Shown one piece after another: positions 35,058 to 47,307 of a stretch of 64,000 nt of DNA. The position numbers and the translations under genes are program-made. The stretch is from Nesterenkonia haasae (GTDB lineage: Bacteria > Actinomycetota > Actinomycetes > Actinomycetales > Micrococcaceae). The notes below the pieces were generated by a model. That model was not told the DNA's origin. It did not search any database and saw only the letters and a list, made by a program, of their open reading frames with translations. Within the stretch, counting starts at the first letter, position 1. Every line of letters starts with the position of its first letter. The stretch spans positions 396,018-460,017 of the forward strand of contig NZ_VFIE01000017.1 of the NCBI RefSeq assembly GCF_010119385.1, read 5' to 3'.

Positions 35058-37706
35058 CTACTCAGACTTATTGGCCTGAGCAAGTTCTTCAGCACTGACA
35101 CCCACACCCAGCATCACTGGCTCAGCCGCCGGTGTCTCGGTCTTCGGCTTAGCCGGAGCTGCGGTGGCGAATGATGCTTCCGAACCCTGGACAGCGGTCT
35201 TGACTTCTGTGACCTCACCGGAACTGCCTTGGGCGGACCCGGCTGCTCGGCGACCGCGCCGCCGACTGCGAGTCTCGAGCGCAGACTCGAGGTCTCCCAG
35301 TGAGGCTGGTGCTGGCGGTGCGGATGCTGCCGTGTTCTTGCCGCGCGGCAGCTCAACCGGTTCTCCCCCAATGGTCAGGGTCGGCGAATCGGCTGACTTC
35401 GCTGACTGCTGTGAAGTCGAGTCTGCGGCGTCGTCGTTCTCGGATTTGGCTGAGCCGTTGGTGGCCGCGGCAACTTTGGCCATGCCCTGAGAGGCCTTCT
35501 CCAGTTTCTGCATTTCTCTGGGATCTGGCTGGTGACCGGCGTCGTCGGTCTTCTTGCCACGCTTTTTGCGTTTCTTGGCGCTCTTACCGGAGGCCACATC
35601 GCCACCTGAGGTGTAGGAAGGCCTGTGCTCCACCGGTTCAGGGTGAGTGATGATGCCACGTCCTGAGCAGTGTTCGCATTCGCTGGAGAACACTTCCAGC
35701 AATCCGGTGCCCATGCGTTTACGAGTCATCTGGACCAGGCCGAGGCTCGTCACTTCGGCGACTTGGTGTTTGGTCCGGTCACGACCAAGGCACTCAACAA
35801 GGCGGCGCAACACGAGGTCTCGGTTGGATTCCAGGACCATGTCGATGAAGTCGATCACGATGATGCCACCGATATCGCGCAGGCGCAGCTGCCGGACCAT
35901 CTCTTCTGCGGCTTCAAGGTTGTTCTTAGTGACCGTCTCTTCGAGGTTGCCACCAGAGCCGGTGAACTTGCCGGTGTTGACGTCCACTACGGTCATGGCT
36001 TCTGTCCGGTCGAAGACCAGTGAACCGCCGGAAGGCAGTTTCACGTTCCGGTCCATAGCCTTATTGAGCTGCTCATCGATCCTGTGGTGGGCGAAGATAT
36101 CGTCGACCTCGTGGTCCTCCGACTCCCACTTACTGCACCTGTCGAGCAGGTGCGGCGCCACATAGGTCACGTAGGCCTCAATGTTGTCCCAGGTTTCATC
36201 GCCCTGGACGTCCATGGCAGAGAAGTCTTCGTTGAAGACATCGCGCACGACCTTGATGGTGAGGTCCGGCTCGGCGTAGAGGAGCTCTGGTGCAAGTACC
36301 TTTTTGTCCTGGGTCTGACTCTGGATAGTCTCCCAGAGCGAACGCAGCCGATTAATGTCGTTGGTGAGCTCTTGTTCGGAGGCACCTTCGGCGGCCGTGC
36401 GCACTATGACCCCGGCGTTGTCGGGTAGCTGCTCTTTGAGGATCTTCTTCAGTCTGGCGCGTTCGGTATCTGGGAGTTTCCTGGATATACCGGTCATGGA
36501 CCCGCCGGGAACGAACACCAAATACCGCCCAGGAAGCGAGACTTGACTGGTGAGTCGGGCGCCCTTGTGGCCGACGGGGTCTTTGGTGACTTGAACCAAC
36601 ACTGAGTCGCCAGATTTGAGGGCGTTTTCGATCTTGCGGGGGGCGTTGCCAATATTGGCGCCCTCCCAGTCAACTTCGCCCGCGTACAACACGGCGTTGC
36701 GCCCGCGGCCGATGTCTACGAACGCAGCTTCCATGGATGGCAGAACGTTCTGCACCTTGCCCAGGTACACATTGCCGATCAGCGAATCCTGTGTGGTGTG
36801 GCTGACGTAGTGCTCGGCAAGAATCCCGTCTTCGAGGACGCCTATTTGGATGCGTTCCCCACGTTGCCGGACGATCATTTTGCGGTCTACTGATTCGCGG
36901 CGGGCTAAGAATTCAGCTTCCGTGATGATGCCGCGGCGGCGACCACCGTCCCGTGAGGCACGGCGCCGCTGCCGTTTGGCCTCCAGGCGCGTGGACCCCT
37001 TGACACTGGTGACCTTGTCAGAGGCATCCGAGGCGGCTTCTCTGCCGGCCCGGATGCGGGTCACTGTGTGGCCGTCCTCGGAGTCTTCTTCGATCTCCAT
37101 GTCTGAAGAACCACGCCGGCGGCGGCGCTTCTTACGAATGACCTGGGACTCATCCTCGTCGTTAGGGGACGACGAGGGTTCAGGCTTGTCGCGGGCCTCT
37201 TCCTGAGCGGGTTCTTCCTTCGCCGAACCTTTGGACTGTTCAGCGTTGGAGCTGTCCTGATCCGTTGCGCCGTCTTCCTGGTTGTCGCCGGCCCGGTTTC
37301 GGCTGCGCCCGCCCCGACGGCGTTTGCGTCGGTTTTTTCGGTTGGAGCCGGACTCGCTGTTCTCATTCGAGTCGTTGCCCTCGTCGGAGTCGTCTTCCTG
37401 ATCGTCAGACGGGTTGCGGCTGCGATCTGGGGACTGGTTGTGCTGAGGCTTCTGGTTTCGATCCCCAGAGTCACCCCGCTCCCCTTGACCCTCACCACGC
37501 GAAGGTTCGTTGCCATCCTGCGTTTTTTTCGGCTTCGAAGGGACTTTTGAGAGATCTGGCGCCTGGAACATGACATCCAGGGGGTCAGCTTCCTCTGGCG
37601 CGGAGTCGACAGCCTTCTCAGGTTTAGCTCCGGCGCCGGGATGTCCCGGCTCAGGGGCCGAAAAGGGGTTGAAAATTTCTTCGGGTTCGCTGGAAGTCGT
37701 GGTCAT
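35058..37706 (-). CDS. rne: Ribonuclease E/G
   Basis: 882 aa from the ATG at 37706 (GGGAG about 13 bases before). About 250 N-terminal residues are disordered, first acidic, then Arg-rich ([18 protein letters not shown]); the catalytic core begins near residue 280. Core features: S1 domain ([20 protein letters not shown]), DNase I-like site with [11 protein letters not shown] and [10 protein letters not shown] (the two catalytic Asp), and the Zn-link CEHCSGRG. A Pro/Ala-rich C-terminal tail follows. It initiates mRNA decay and processes rRNA. Actinobacterial RNases E carry such arms on both sides. The frame is open upstream to 37889 without coding character. Confidence 0.96.
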   Translation of the reverse strand: MTTTSSEPEEIFNPFSAPEPGHPGAGAKPEKAVDSAPEEADPLDVMFQAPDLSKVPSKPKKTQDGNEPSRGEGQGERGDSGDRNQKPQHNQSPDRSRNPSDDQEDDSDEGNDSNENSESGSNRKNRRKRRRGGRSRNRAGDNQEDGATDQDSSNAEQSKGSAKEEPAQEEARDKPEPSSSPNDEDESQVIRKKRRRRRGSSDMEIEEDSEDGHTVTRIRAGREAASDASDKVTSVKGSTRLEAKRQRRRASRDGGRRRGIITEAEFLARRESVDRKMIVRQRGERIQIGVLEDGILAEHYVSHTTQDSLIGNVYLGKVQNVLPSMEAAFVDIGRGRNAVLYAGEVDWEGANIGNAPRKIENALKSGDSVLVQVTKDPVGHKGARLTSQVSLPGRYLVFVPGGSMTGISRKLPDTERARLKKILKEQLPDNAGVIVRTAAEGASEQELTNDINRLRSLWETIQSQTQDKKVLAPELLYAEPDLTIKVVRDVFNEDFSAMDVQGDETWDNIEAYVTYVAPHLLDRCSKWESEDHEVDDIFAHHRIDEQLNKAMDRNVKLPSGGSLVFDRTEAMTVVDVNTGKFTGSGGNLEETVTKNNLEAAEEMVRQLRLRDIGGIIVIDFIDMVLESNRDLVLRRLVECLGRDRTKHQVAEVTSLGLVQMTRKRMGTGLLEVFSSECEHCSGRGIITHPEPVEHRPSYTSGGDVASGKSAKKRKKRGKKTDDAGHQPDPREMQKLEKASQGMAKVAAATNGSAKSENDDAADSTSQQSAKSADSPTLTIGGEPVELPRGKNTAASAPPAPASLGDLESALETRSRRRGRRAAGSAQGSSGEVTEVKTAVQGSEASFATAAPAKPKTETPAAEPVMLGVGVSAEELAQANKSE

Positions 37707-38176
37707 TAAAAAGTCTGCTCCCGCCGTGGTCTGCGCTGCCACACTCGGCGAGCCCACGACTGTTGTCGGTGGTCGGGTCACCGGTACGGTCCTTACGCCG
37801 GGCGCTGCCTGTCTCCAACTGCGGAGACGGCGCGCTCTGCTCAACGGAAGCCACGTCCCGGTCACGCGCGATGATGTGGGCGGCGGCATCTTGCTCTGGT
37901 TCGTTCTGCCGTGCGGACTGGTCTCTCATGTGTCCACGACGGGTGCCGGCCTAGCCGCTTCTTCGCGTGTGAAAGCCTTCTCAGAGATCCAGGTGTGGTC
38001 TGGGCCTCTAATATCTTCAGTATCGCACAGTATTGACAGGCTCACCGAGAGGTCAGCCGCCGTTGTTCCATCTTTCGGCACTGGGCCCCGCCAGGACCTG
38101 GCCCTCACGCTAGGTTGGGTCTGCTTTCGACGTGCCCACATGGTGGAGGTTTCGCGCGTACCATAGAGGGATGTCC
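37707..38176. other. 470-bp divergent gap between rne and the VKOR gene
   Basis: No gene is supported. The part near rne (37707-38000) is GC-rich with several short stems and would be a long rne 5' leader, as known for rne genes that autoregulate; the only AT-rich patch is 38010-38040, likely the promoter zone. A palindrome GCCAGG-A-CCTGGC is at 38090-38102, before the VKOR gene. Confidence 0.4.
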
Positions 38177-38845
38177 ATGACGTTAGATGCCCAGGAATCC
38201 CGCTCGGAGGATTCACCTGGATCACAGTCTGCCGCATTGAATCCCGGGCGTGTCCTGCCGGCTTTCGCGCGGCCTTTCGGTTTTGCGATGTGGCTTCTGG
38301 CCACTGGCATTGTCGGCGCCTTGGCCAGTTTCTTACTGCTCTACGAGCGTGTGCGGTTGTGGAACGATCCTGAGCATGTGACCGCTTGTGACGTCAACCC
38401 GTGGGTCTCCTGTGGTGAGGTGATGCAGACCTGGCAGGCGTCGACTTTCGGGTTCCCCAACATCTTTTTGGGAGTGGTCGGGTTTCCGCTGCTCATCGGC
38501 GTCGCTGTGACTTTGTTGGCGATCGGCGGTCGCGTCCCCTCGTGGTATTACATGGGACTTCAAGTCGGTGTGCTGTTTGCGTTCGGGTTCAGCACCTGGC
38601 TCTGGTACTCGGCGGTGTTCAGCATTGGAGTGCTGTGCCCCTACTGCATGATCGTCTGGGCTGCAGTGATCCCAATGTTCGTGGTGACTACGGCGCGGAA
38701 CATCATGCACGGGGTGATTCCCGGCTCTGAGGGCCTCAAGCGGATGACTCGCGAATGGTGGTGGGTTGCGGTGGTCGTGATCTATCTGCTGGTCATCGGT
38801 TCTATTCTGCTGAACTTCAGTGAGGCTGTGACGTCCGCGTTCTGA
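38177..38845 (+). CDS. Vitamin K epoxide reductase family membrane protein
   Basis: 222 aa from the ATG at 38177, placed seven bases after GAGGG (38171 is also ATG). Five hydrophobic helices; the VKOR redox residues are present: loop cysteines in ACDVNPWVSCGEV and the CPYC active site (GVLCPYCMIVW). In actinobacteria VKOR re-oxidises DsbA-like proteins with menaquinone to drive disulfide formation outside the cell. No Trx domain is fused. Transcribed alone, divergent from rne. Confidence 0.93.
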   Translation: MTLDAQESRSEDSPGSQSAALNPGRVLPAFARPFGFAMWLLATGIVGALASFLLLYERVRLWNDPEHVTACDVNPWVSCGEVMQTWQASTFGFPNIFLGVVGFPLLIGVAVTLLAIGGRVPSWYYMGLQVGVLFAFGFSTWLWYSAVFSIGVLCPYCMIVWAAVIPMFVVTTARNIMHGVIPGSEGLKRMTREWWWVAVVVIYLLVIGSILLNFSEAVTSAF

Positions 38846-38868
38846 TCCTCTGCTGTTCGCGGCGGGTC

Positions 38869-39684
38869 TCAGGTGAGCGCGGGGGTCCACTCTTTCAGGT
38901 CCCAGTTATGGGCATAGGCGTCCAGAATCGCTGATTCCACCTGCTCCACCGTCACCGCCGGAGCGACGTCGTTTGCGGCACCAGCTGTGAGCGGATCCCA
39001 CCTAAGCCCCATGGCGCTATAGGTATCGGTGAGGACGCGGCGGATGCGTTGGCCGTCTTCGACGATGATGGATGATGAGAACAGCCAGCCCGTCGCGATT
39101 TGCCGCTGGGCGGTCCCTATAATTTTGACGCGCACGTCCGGTTCGTCGGGACGAAAACCGTGAACTGAGTGTTCGCCATAACAGTATTCGTCCGGAAGGG
39201 GCCCAATGCGCGCGCTGATCCCCGCTGTGTTGAGAGCGTGGGCATAGAGCTCGGCGAATGCGGAGAAACGTGCTTGTGACTCCCGGATGGGATCTGGATC
39301 GGGTTCGATGTGGTCCACAATGAGCGAGCCTTGGGTATAGGCGGCGGCCCGTCCCCCCGCTCGGCGCACCACCGGTTCAAAACCGAGGTCTCGACTGGCT
39401 TGTTGTGCGGCGCTGAATCCGGGAAGGCGGCTGTCTCGCTGACCGAACGCTACGGTGGGCTGCGGCCGGTAGATCCGCAGCAGGGGCGGCGTGGCCGGCG
39501 GATACTTAGGACCTGAAGCGTGCCGACGTGTTCCTTCCAGCAGACGCAGTCCGAACTGGAGGTCCTCGGCAGGACCGAGTGAGTGAGACTGCCGGTAGAC
39601 TCGCAGACTCTGCTGAGGTCCCACTGAGCGCCTAGATTTCTGCCGTGCCCGGGTGCGCAGGCGGGTCTCGGCGGGGCGCACCAC
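38869..39684 (-). CDS. Lipoate/biotin-protein ligase (BPL/LPL) family protein
   Basis: 271 aa. BPL/LPL catalytic fold: PPLLRIYRPQPTVAFGQRDS, EPVVRRAGGRAAAYTQGSL and the lysine motif VRVKIIGTAQRQIATGWLF, so acyl-adenylate chemistry is likely (LplA or LipM type). There is no accessory domain. Substrate (lipoate, octanoate or another acid) is undecided. GTG at 39684 follows the nrdF stop by eight bases, making it the last gene of the nrd operon, an unexpected neighbour. No clear Shine-Dalgarno sequence is seen. Confidence 0.85.
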   Translation of the reverse strand: MVRPAETRLRTRARQKSRRSVGPQQSLRVYRQSHSLGPAEDLQFGLRLLEGTRRHASGPKYPPATPPLLRIYRPQPTVAFGQRDSRLPGFSAAQQASRDLGFEPVVRRAGGRAAAYTQGSLIVDHIEPDPDPIRESQARFSAFAELYAHALNTAGISARIGPLPDEYCYGEHSVHGFRPDEPDVRVKIIGTAQRQIATGWLFSSSIIVEDGQRIRRVLTDTYSAMGLRWDPLTAGAANDVAPAVTVEQVESAILDAYAHNWDLKEWTPALT

Positions 39685-39692
39685 GGAGTCAA

Positions 39693-42933
<3,241 letters not shown>

Positions 42934-43362
42934 AATTCTTCCAATCCCTTGTGGACTTTGGACACGTCCTCTTGGGTGCCCATCAGCTCGAACCTGTATA
43001 GGTGCGGAACTTTGCATTTTTGAGCAACTATGTCGCCAGCTATGCAGTAGCTGTCGTGAAAATTCGTATTCCCTGCGCCGATTACTCCCCGTATCAGTTC
43101 ACGGTTGGGCTGTACGTTGAGGAACTTGATGACTTGCTTGGGTACCGACCCGCTACCACCGTCGGCTCCATACGTAGGAAGCACCAGAACAAAAGGCTCC
43201 ATAGCGTGCACGGTCTCGCTACGTGTGTGCAGCGGGAGCCGTGCGATCTGACCTTGTGGCAGGCCAAGCTTCTCGACGAATCTATGGGTGTTGTTCGACA
43301 CGGAGGAGAAGTAGATCAGCTGCGCTGAGGTGTGCATGCGCCTGTCTCCTCCCTGACGTGAT

Positions 43363-43617
43363 TTAAGCTACTGCCGCCTGCTGCACATTGGCCTGGGCAG
43401 CAAGCTCAGAGATCTTGTCGGGACGGAACCCGGACCAGTGGTCGGAGTCAGTGATGACGACTGGCGCCTGCATGTAGCCCAACGCACGAACCCGCTCCAG
43501 AGCGTCAGCATCCTGGGAGATGTCCACCGACTTGTACGTGACACCGTTCTTGTCCAGAGCGCGGTAGGTGGCGTTGCACTGCACGCAGGCGGGCTTGGTG
43601 TAGATGGTGACGCTCAT
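43363..43617 (-). CDS. nrdH: NrdH redoxin
   Basis: 84 aa. Glutaredoxin-like protein with thioredoxin-type function: [20 protein letters not shown] (CVQC), then [20 protein letters not shown], the NrdH signature. It is the electron donor for NrdEF. First gene of the nrd operon; two NrdR boxes lie 87-134 bases upstream. Confidence 0.97.
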   Translation of the reverse strand: MSVTIYTKPACVQCNATYRALDKNGVTYKSVDISQDADALERVRALGYMQAPVVITDSDHWSGFRPDKISELAAQANVQQAAVA

Positions 43618-43670
43618 GGGGGAAGGTCCCTTCGGGTGTAGTTCCGCTTCTCAAAAGTCTGTGCCAGAAG

Positions 43671-43690
43671 GGGGCCTGATTGACGGCCCC
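43671..43690 (-). promoter_or_regulatory. Hairpin in the nrdH leader
   Basis: GGGGCC (43671-43676)/GGCCCC (43685-43690), extended by GCCA/TGGC (43663-43666 with 43691-43694) past a bulge, lies in the transcribed leader between the predicted promoter and nrdH. Role unknown. Confidence 0.35.
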
Positions 43691-43703
43691 TGGCTACCCC
43701 TCA

Positions 43704-43751
43704 ATACTACATCTTGTGTTGCCGGAAGTCATCAGGCACTAGATGCTGTAC
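43704..43751 (-). promoter_or_regulatory. Pair of NrdR boxes and nrd promoter
   Basis: Box 1 (43704-43719) matches the 16-base consensus ACACTATATATAGTGT at about 12 positions; box 2 (43736-43751) is weaker, about 9. Their centres are 32 bp apart, the three-turn spacing typical of paired NrdR boxes. On the minus strand TAGTAT (43709-43704) is a good -10 inside box 1, with ATGACT (43732-43727) 17 bases upstream as a -35, so NrdR binding would block RNA polymerase. Confidence 0.7.
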
Positions 43752-43765
43752 TCACATCAGTGTAG

Positions 43766-43786
43766 TTATCCACCGCCTGTGCACAA
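43766..43786. promoter_or_regulatory. Two DnaA-box-like sites upstream of nrdHIEF
   Basis: TTATCCACC (43766-43774) and, on the other strand, TTGTGCACA (43786-43778) each match the DnaA box TTATCCACA/TTGTCCACA at eight of nine positions and stand side by side just behind the NrdR pair. DnaA control of nrd genes is known in E. coli; here it is inference. Confidence 0.35.
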
Positions 43787-43873
43787 CGACCTGTGGAGCG
43801 TCTCTTGCACTATCTCAGGGATGTAGGGTCACTTAACGGCAGTACTCCACAGGAGTGCACAAGCGGGTCCCCA

Positions 43874-43908
43874 AGAAAAACGAAAATATCCACGGCGTGT
43901 CGCGGTGG
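43874..43908 (-). terminator. Terminator of the gluconate dehydrogenase operon
   Basis: On the minus strand a stem CCAC-C-GCG/CGC-C-GTGG (43908-43890) is followed by ATATTTTCGTTTTTC. It lies 32 bp past the stop of the medium-chain dehydrogenase gene and separates it from the nrd promoter. Confidence 0.7.
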
Positions 43909-43939
43909 GCAGCGCCTGGATCGTAGAGACCACGACAAT

Positions 43940-44944
43940 TCAGAGGCGCAACACGACTTTCCCGCTTGCTTGGGCGTCTCGTGCGGCAGAGAATGCTTCC
44001 TTGGCCTCGGTGAGGCTGAATTCATGGGTGATGATTCCCTCGATGCTTGCATCGGCCGCCAGAATCCCTACAGCTGCGGTGATTTCGTCCTTGAAGCGGA
44101 ATGACCCGAACAAGCGCAGCTCCTTGGCGATGTAGGGAGCCAGATTGATCGGCTTGACCTCATCGGGCACCATCCCGATTTGAACTACTGTCCCTGCGGG
44201 GCGGGCTGCTGTCAGCGCTGCTGAAATGGCAGCGGGAGCACCAGAGCATTCGAGGACCACGTCGTAGTCATTGAGCCTCAGCTGCGCCTGTGCCACATTG
44301 ATCACTTCCTCCGCACCCAGCGCCTCTGCTCGAGCAAGAGGGCCGTCCAGGACATCGCTGACATCGACAGAGACTGCACCAGCAGCTCGTGCCGCCACGA
44401 GTGCGAGCAGACCGATGGGCCCTGCACCGGACACGAGTACACGCCGGCCTTCGAGATTTCCGGCCTTGGACGCACCATGCATCGCGACCGCCAGCGGCTC
44501 GGCTAGGACCGCTCGGCGCACAGGGAGCGAGTCCGGCAGAGGAACGATCATGGCGGCGTCCACCAGCAGCTGATCGGCGGCAGCACCCTGCGTATGCGGC
44601 CAAGTTGAGGCGCTTCCGAGGTATGAGCCGCCTGGCCATAGATGAGGGTGGTCCGGATTCTCAGACTGTGCTGGGCCGAATCGGGCCGGATGCACAGTCA
44701 CCGGGTCCCCAGGCTTCAGCTCCCCCGACGGGTCCTCAGCCACCCTGCCACTGAGCTCATGACCAGGTATCAGTGGCTCCTTGACAACGAACGCGCCGTT
44801 CGCTCCGTCATAGAAGTAGTGGAGGTCAGAGCCGCAAATGCCAACATAGTCAACGTCAATAAGCACCTGTCCTCGCTGAGGACGGGGTGAATCCACCTCC
44901 TCGAGTGCCACCCGACCGGCGGATTCTATGTACAGTGCACGCAT
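43940..44944 (-). CDS. Medium-chain dehydrogenase, L-idonate 5-dehydrogenase-like
   Basis: 334 aa from the ATG at 44944 (GAGGA upstream). Catalytic zinc ligands are present: Cys in VGICGSDLHYF, His-Glu in IPGHELSG and Glu in LAEPLAVAMHG; the NAD site is VLVSGAGPIGLLALVAARAA. The lobe that normally holds four structural-zinc cysteines has none (region ARFGPAQSENPDHPHLWPGG). Best matches in sense are IdnD and sorbitol dehydrogenases, and the IdnO-like gene next door supports oxidation of L-idonate (or a related polyol/sugar acid) to a keto acid. Confidence 0.85.
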   Translation of the reverse strand: MRALYIESAGRVALEEVDSPRPQRGQVLIDVDYVGICGSDLHYFYDGANGAFVVKEPLIPGHELSGRVAEDPSGELKPGDPVTVHPARFGPAQSENPDHPHLWPGGSYLGSASTWPHTQGAAADQLLVDAAMIVPLPDSLPVRRAVLAEPLAVAMHGASKAGNLEGRRVLVSGAGPIGLLALVAARAAGAVSVDVSDVLDGPLARAEALGAEEVINVAQAQLRLNDYDVVLECSGAPAAISAALTAARPAGTVVQIGMVPDEVKPINLAPYIAKELRLFGSFRFKDEITAAVGILAADASIEGIITHEFSLTEAKEAFSAARDAQASGKVVLRL

Positions 44945-44969
44945 TGTTGTCCTCGTGGGGATTCGGGAT

Positions 44970-45764
44970 TCAGACAACGGCGCTCATCCCACCGTCAATA
45001 AAGATGTTCTGTCCCGAAACGAAGCTCGATGCTTCAGAGGACAAGAACAGCAGAGCACCTGACAGTTCTGCGAAACTCCCCCAGCGACCAGCGGGAGTCC
45101 GGGCTCGCAACCATGCGTCGAACTGTTCATCTTCTACCAAGTCCCGATTCATCTCTGTGGCGAAATATCCCGGGGAGATCGCGTTGACCTGGATGTTGTA
45201 CCGGGCAAGGTCGGCAGCCATGCCTTTGGTCAGCTGGGCAATTCCGCCCTTTGTGGCAGAGTACGGGGCGATGGTCTGGCGGGCGAGCTGTGATTGCACT
45301 GAGGCGATGTTGATGATCTTCCCCGATTCGCGCTCCACCATAGCCGGGGCGATGAATCGGGAAACGTAAAAGGCACTGGAGAGATTGCTGGCCACCAACG
45401 CGTCCCAATCCTGGGGATCGAATTCATGGATGGGCGCACGACGCTGCAGTCCGGCGTTGTTGACGAGAACATCCGGGACCCCATGTTCGCGGATCAGTTT
45501 CGCTGCGCCTTCTTCGACAGCGTCCTTGTCCGTGACGTCGAACCTTACGATAAGTGCGGGCTGGCCCGACACCTCCTCGATATGCTTCGAGGTCTCGGCC
45601 AGGGCGGAGGCGTCTCTTCCGTGAAGTATGACTCGCGCCCCCGCCTCTGCCAGTGTCAGCGCCAAGGATCTGCCGAGACCACGTGAGGATCCGGTGACGA
45701 GTACGAGCTTATCCGTCACATCGAAAAGATCCTTGACTCGAGAGTGTGGGAACTGACTGCTCAT
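44970..45764 (-). CDS. SDR family oxidoreductase, gluconate 5-dehydrogenase-like
   Basis: 264 aa from the ATG at 45764, overlapping the gntP stop by four bases. SDR motifs: LVTGSSRGLGRSLALTLAEA (TGxxxGxG), NNAG in DVLVNNAGLQRR, catalytic Ser/Tyr/Lys in NIASVQSQ, APYSATKGGIAQL, and INAISPGYFATEMN-like VNAISPGYFATEMNRDL. The DLFDVTDKLVLVTG start and LQRRAPIHEF are typical of IdnO/Ga5DH, which reduces 5-ketogluconate to gluconate. Paired with the IdnD-like gene, it gives the two redox steps from idonate to gluconate. Confidence 0.87.
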   Translation of the reverse strand: MSSQFPHSRVKDLFDVTDKLVLVTGSSRGLGRSLALTLAEAGARVILHGRDASALAETSKHIEEVSGQPALIVRFDVTDKDAVEEGAAKLIREHGVPDVLVNNAGLQRRAPIHEFDPQDWDALVASNLSSAFYVSRFIAPAMVERESGKIINIASVQSQLARQTIAPYSATKGGIAQLTKGMAADLARYNIQVNAISPGYFATEMNRDLVEDEQFDAWLRARTPAGRWGSFAELSGALLFLSSEASSFVSGQNIFIDGGMSAVV

Positions 45765-47149
45765 AGAAGCGAGACTCCTGCGTAGATGATGACGACCAAG
45801 ACAAACCCGATAACTGACTGCAGCGCCTGCTGCACTGTCCACGTCTTCAGAGTAGTCTTCACGTCCATACCCATAAGTCGTCCGACGAGCCAGAATCCCG
45901 AATCGTTGACGTGACCGGCGAAGACTGATCCAGCCGCGGTTGCAAGCACAATACATGCCACTTGTAGCTCATTGAAGTCACCAGCCAGCACGGCTGGGGA
46001 GGCCAGACCCGCAGCGGTCACCAACGCCACAGTGGCGGAACCCTGGGCGAGACGGATCGCTACCGCGATCAGGTATGCCGCCAGAATGACTGGCATACCT
46101 GTGCCGGAGAGCGTGTCGGCAATGGCTTCACCGATGCCCGAGGCGCGCAGCACCCCTCCGAACATGCCTCCTGCGCCGGTAATGAGGATCACTGAACAGA
46201 CCGGGCCCAGTGCGGAGTCAAGCAGCTTCTCCAATGCCGTCCCGTTCTCCCCCCTGCGGTAACCCAGCACGAAGGTCGCCACCAGAACGGTGATCAGCAA
46301 GGCAATTCCACTGGTACCGATGAACATCAGCGTTTCGACCCACAACTGGTCGCCGTCGACGACGCCGGCACTGGAGAGCGTGTTCAAGCCAGTGTTAAAG
46401 AGGATCAGCGTCATGGGTGTAAGCAGCAGGGCCACGATCGTCCCCACTGCAGGTGGGTTGGCTGGCTGGTCATCATCACGCTCGCCGAAGATCGTGGGAA
46501 CCGGCAGCATCACGCGTTCTCCCACGAACCGGCCCCACATATAACCCGCCACGTGCCACAAGGGGTAGGCGATTATCAGACCTACCAGCAGCACGAGCCC
46601 AATATTGGCTTCGTAGAACTCACTTGCAGTGACGGGCCCTGGGTGTGGGGGGAGGAAGACGTGCATCACAGAGAACGCGGCAGCAGTTGGGATGCCGAAC
46701 AGCACCACTGACTTATCTGAAATTCTCCGGGCTACAGCGAACACGATGGGCAGCATCATCACAAGGCCAGCATCGAAAAACATGGGGAAGCCCAGAAAGA
46801 GAGAGGCGATACCCAGAGCGAGGGGGGCACGTTTTTCGCCGAAAACATTGATCATCTTGTCAGCCAGCGCCTTCGCTCCACCGGAGTGTTCGACGAGCCG
46901 GCCAAGCATGGCACCTAGGGCCACCAGCAAGGCAACTCCCGCCAAAGTGGAACCGAAGCCGTCGGTGAGGACACCGCTGATGGCGCCCATCGGAACGCCA
47001 GCGACAATTGCCGTCAGGGCCGACACCACAATGAGGGTGATGAAGGCGTGCACCTTGAACCTGATGATGAGGATCAGAATGAGAGCAATAGCTCCCGCCG
47101 CGATGGCCAGCAGTGGTCCAGTGCCCAGAGTCTGGGTCCATTCGTCCAT
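45761..47149 (-). CDS. gntP: Gluconate:H+ symporter, GntP family
   Basis: 462 aa, about 12 helices, the usual GntP length. Recognisable segments: FKVHAFITLIVVSALTAIVA, LLVALGAMLGRLVEHSGGAK, GFPMFFDAGLVMMLPIVFAV, FLPPHPGPVTASEFYEANIG and HVNDSGFWLVGRLMGMDVK. It imports gluconate or related aldonates. First gene of a three-gene unit (gntP, SDR, dehydrogenase) divergent from the regulator gene. Confidence 0.94.
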   Translation of the reverse strand: MDEWTQTLGTGPLLAIAAGAIALILILIIRFKVHAFITLIVVSALTAIVAGVPMGAISGVLTDGFGSTLAGVALLVALGAMLGRLVEHSGGAKALADKMINVFGEKRAPLALGIASLFLGFPMFFDAGLVMMLPIVFAVARRISDKSVVLFGIPTAAAFSVMHVFLPPHPGPVTASEFYEANIGLVLLVGLIIAYPLWHVAGYMWGRFVGERVMLPVPTIFGERDDDQPANPPAVGTIVALLLTPMTLILFNTGLNTLSSAGVVDGDQLWVETLMFIGTSGIALLITVLVATFVLGYRRGENGTALEKLLDSALGPVCSVILITGAGGMFGGVLRASGIGEAIADTLSGTGMPVILAAYLIAVAIRLAQGSATVALVTAAGLASPAVLAGDFNELQVACIVLATAAGSVFAGHVNDSGFWLVGRLMGMDVKTTLKTWTVQQALQSVIGFVLVVIIYAGVSLL

Positions 47150-47259
47150 AAGAACTCCATTGTCGATGTGGAACTCATGTGCCCGTAAGAGTTGTGTTAC
47201 CGGTCACAGAGGCGATCGACGTTGAGTGTGCCACATACATCACACCTTTAGCAACCACA

Positions 47260-47269
47260 GGTCATATCA
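47260..47269. promoter_or_regulatory. Candidate operator of the gluconate regulator (site 1)
   Basis: GGTCATATCA in the 158-bp gap between gntP and the FadR-type regulator gene. The same GGTnnnATCA pattern appears at 50460-50469 before the kinase and aldolase genes. FadR-type regulators bind short motifs of this style; the link is inference. Confidence 0.4.
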
Positions 47270-47307
47270 GTGAATACTGGGCTGATCTCATCATCTAGTC
47301 TTGATCC

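Noticed and set aside
43766..43860. Possible origin of replication from DnaA-like boxes
   Set aside because: Only two good boxes, no AT-rich unwinding region and no dnaA, dnaN or related genes near.
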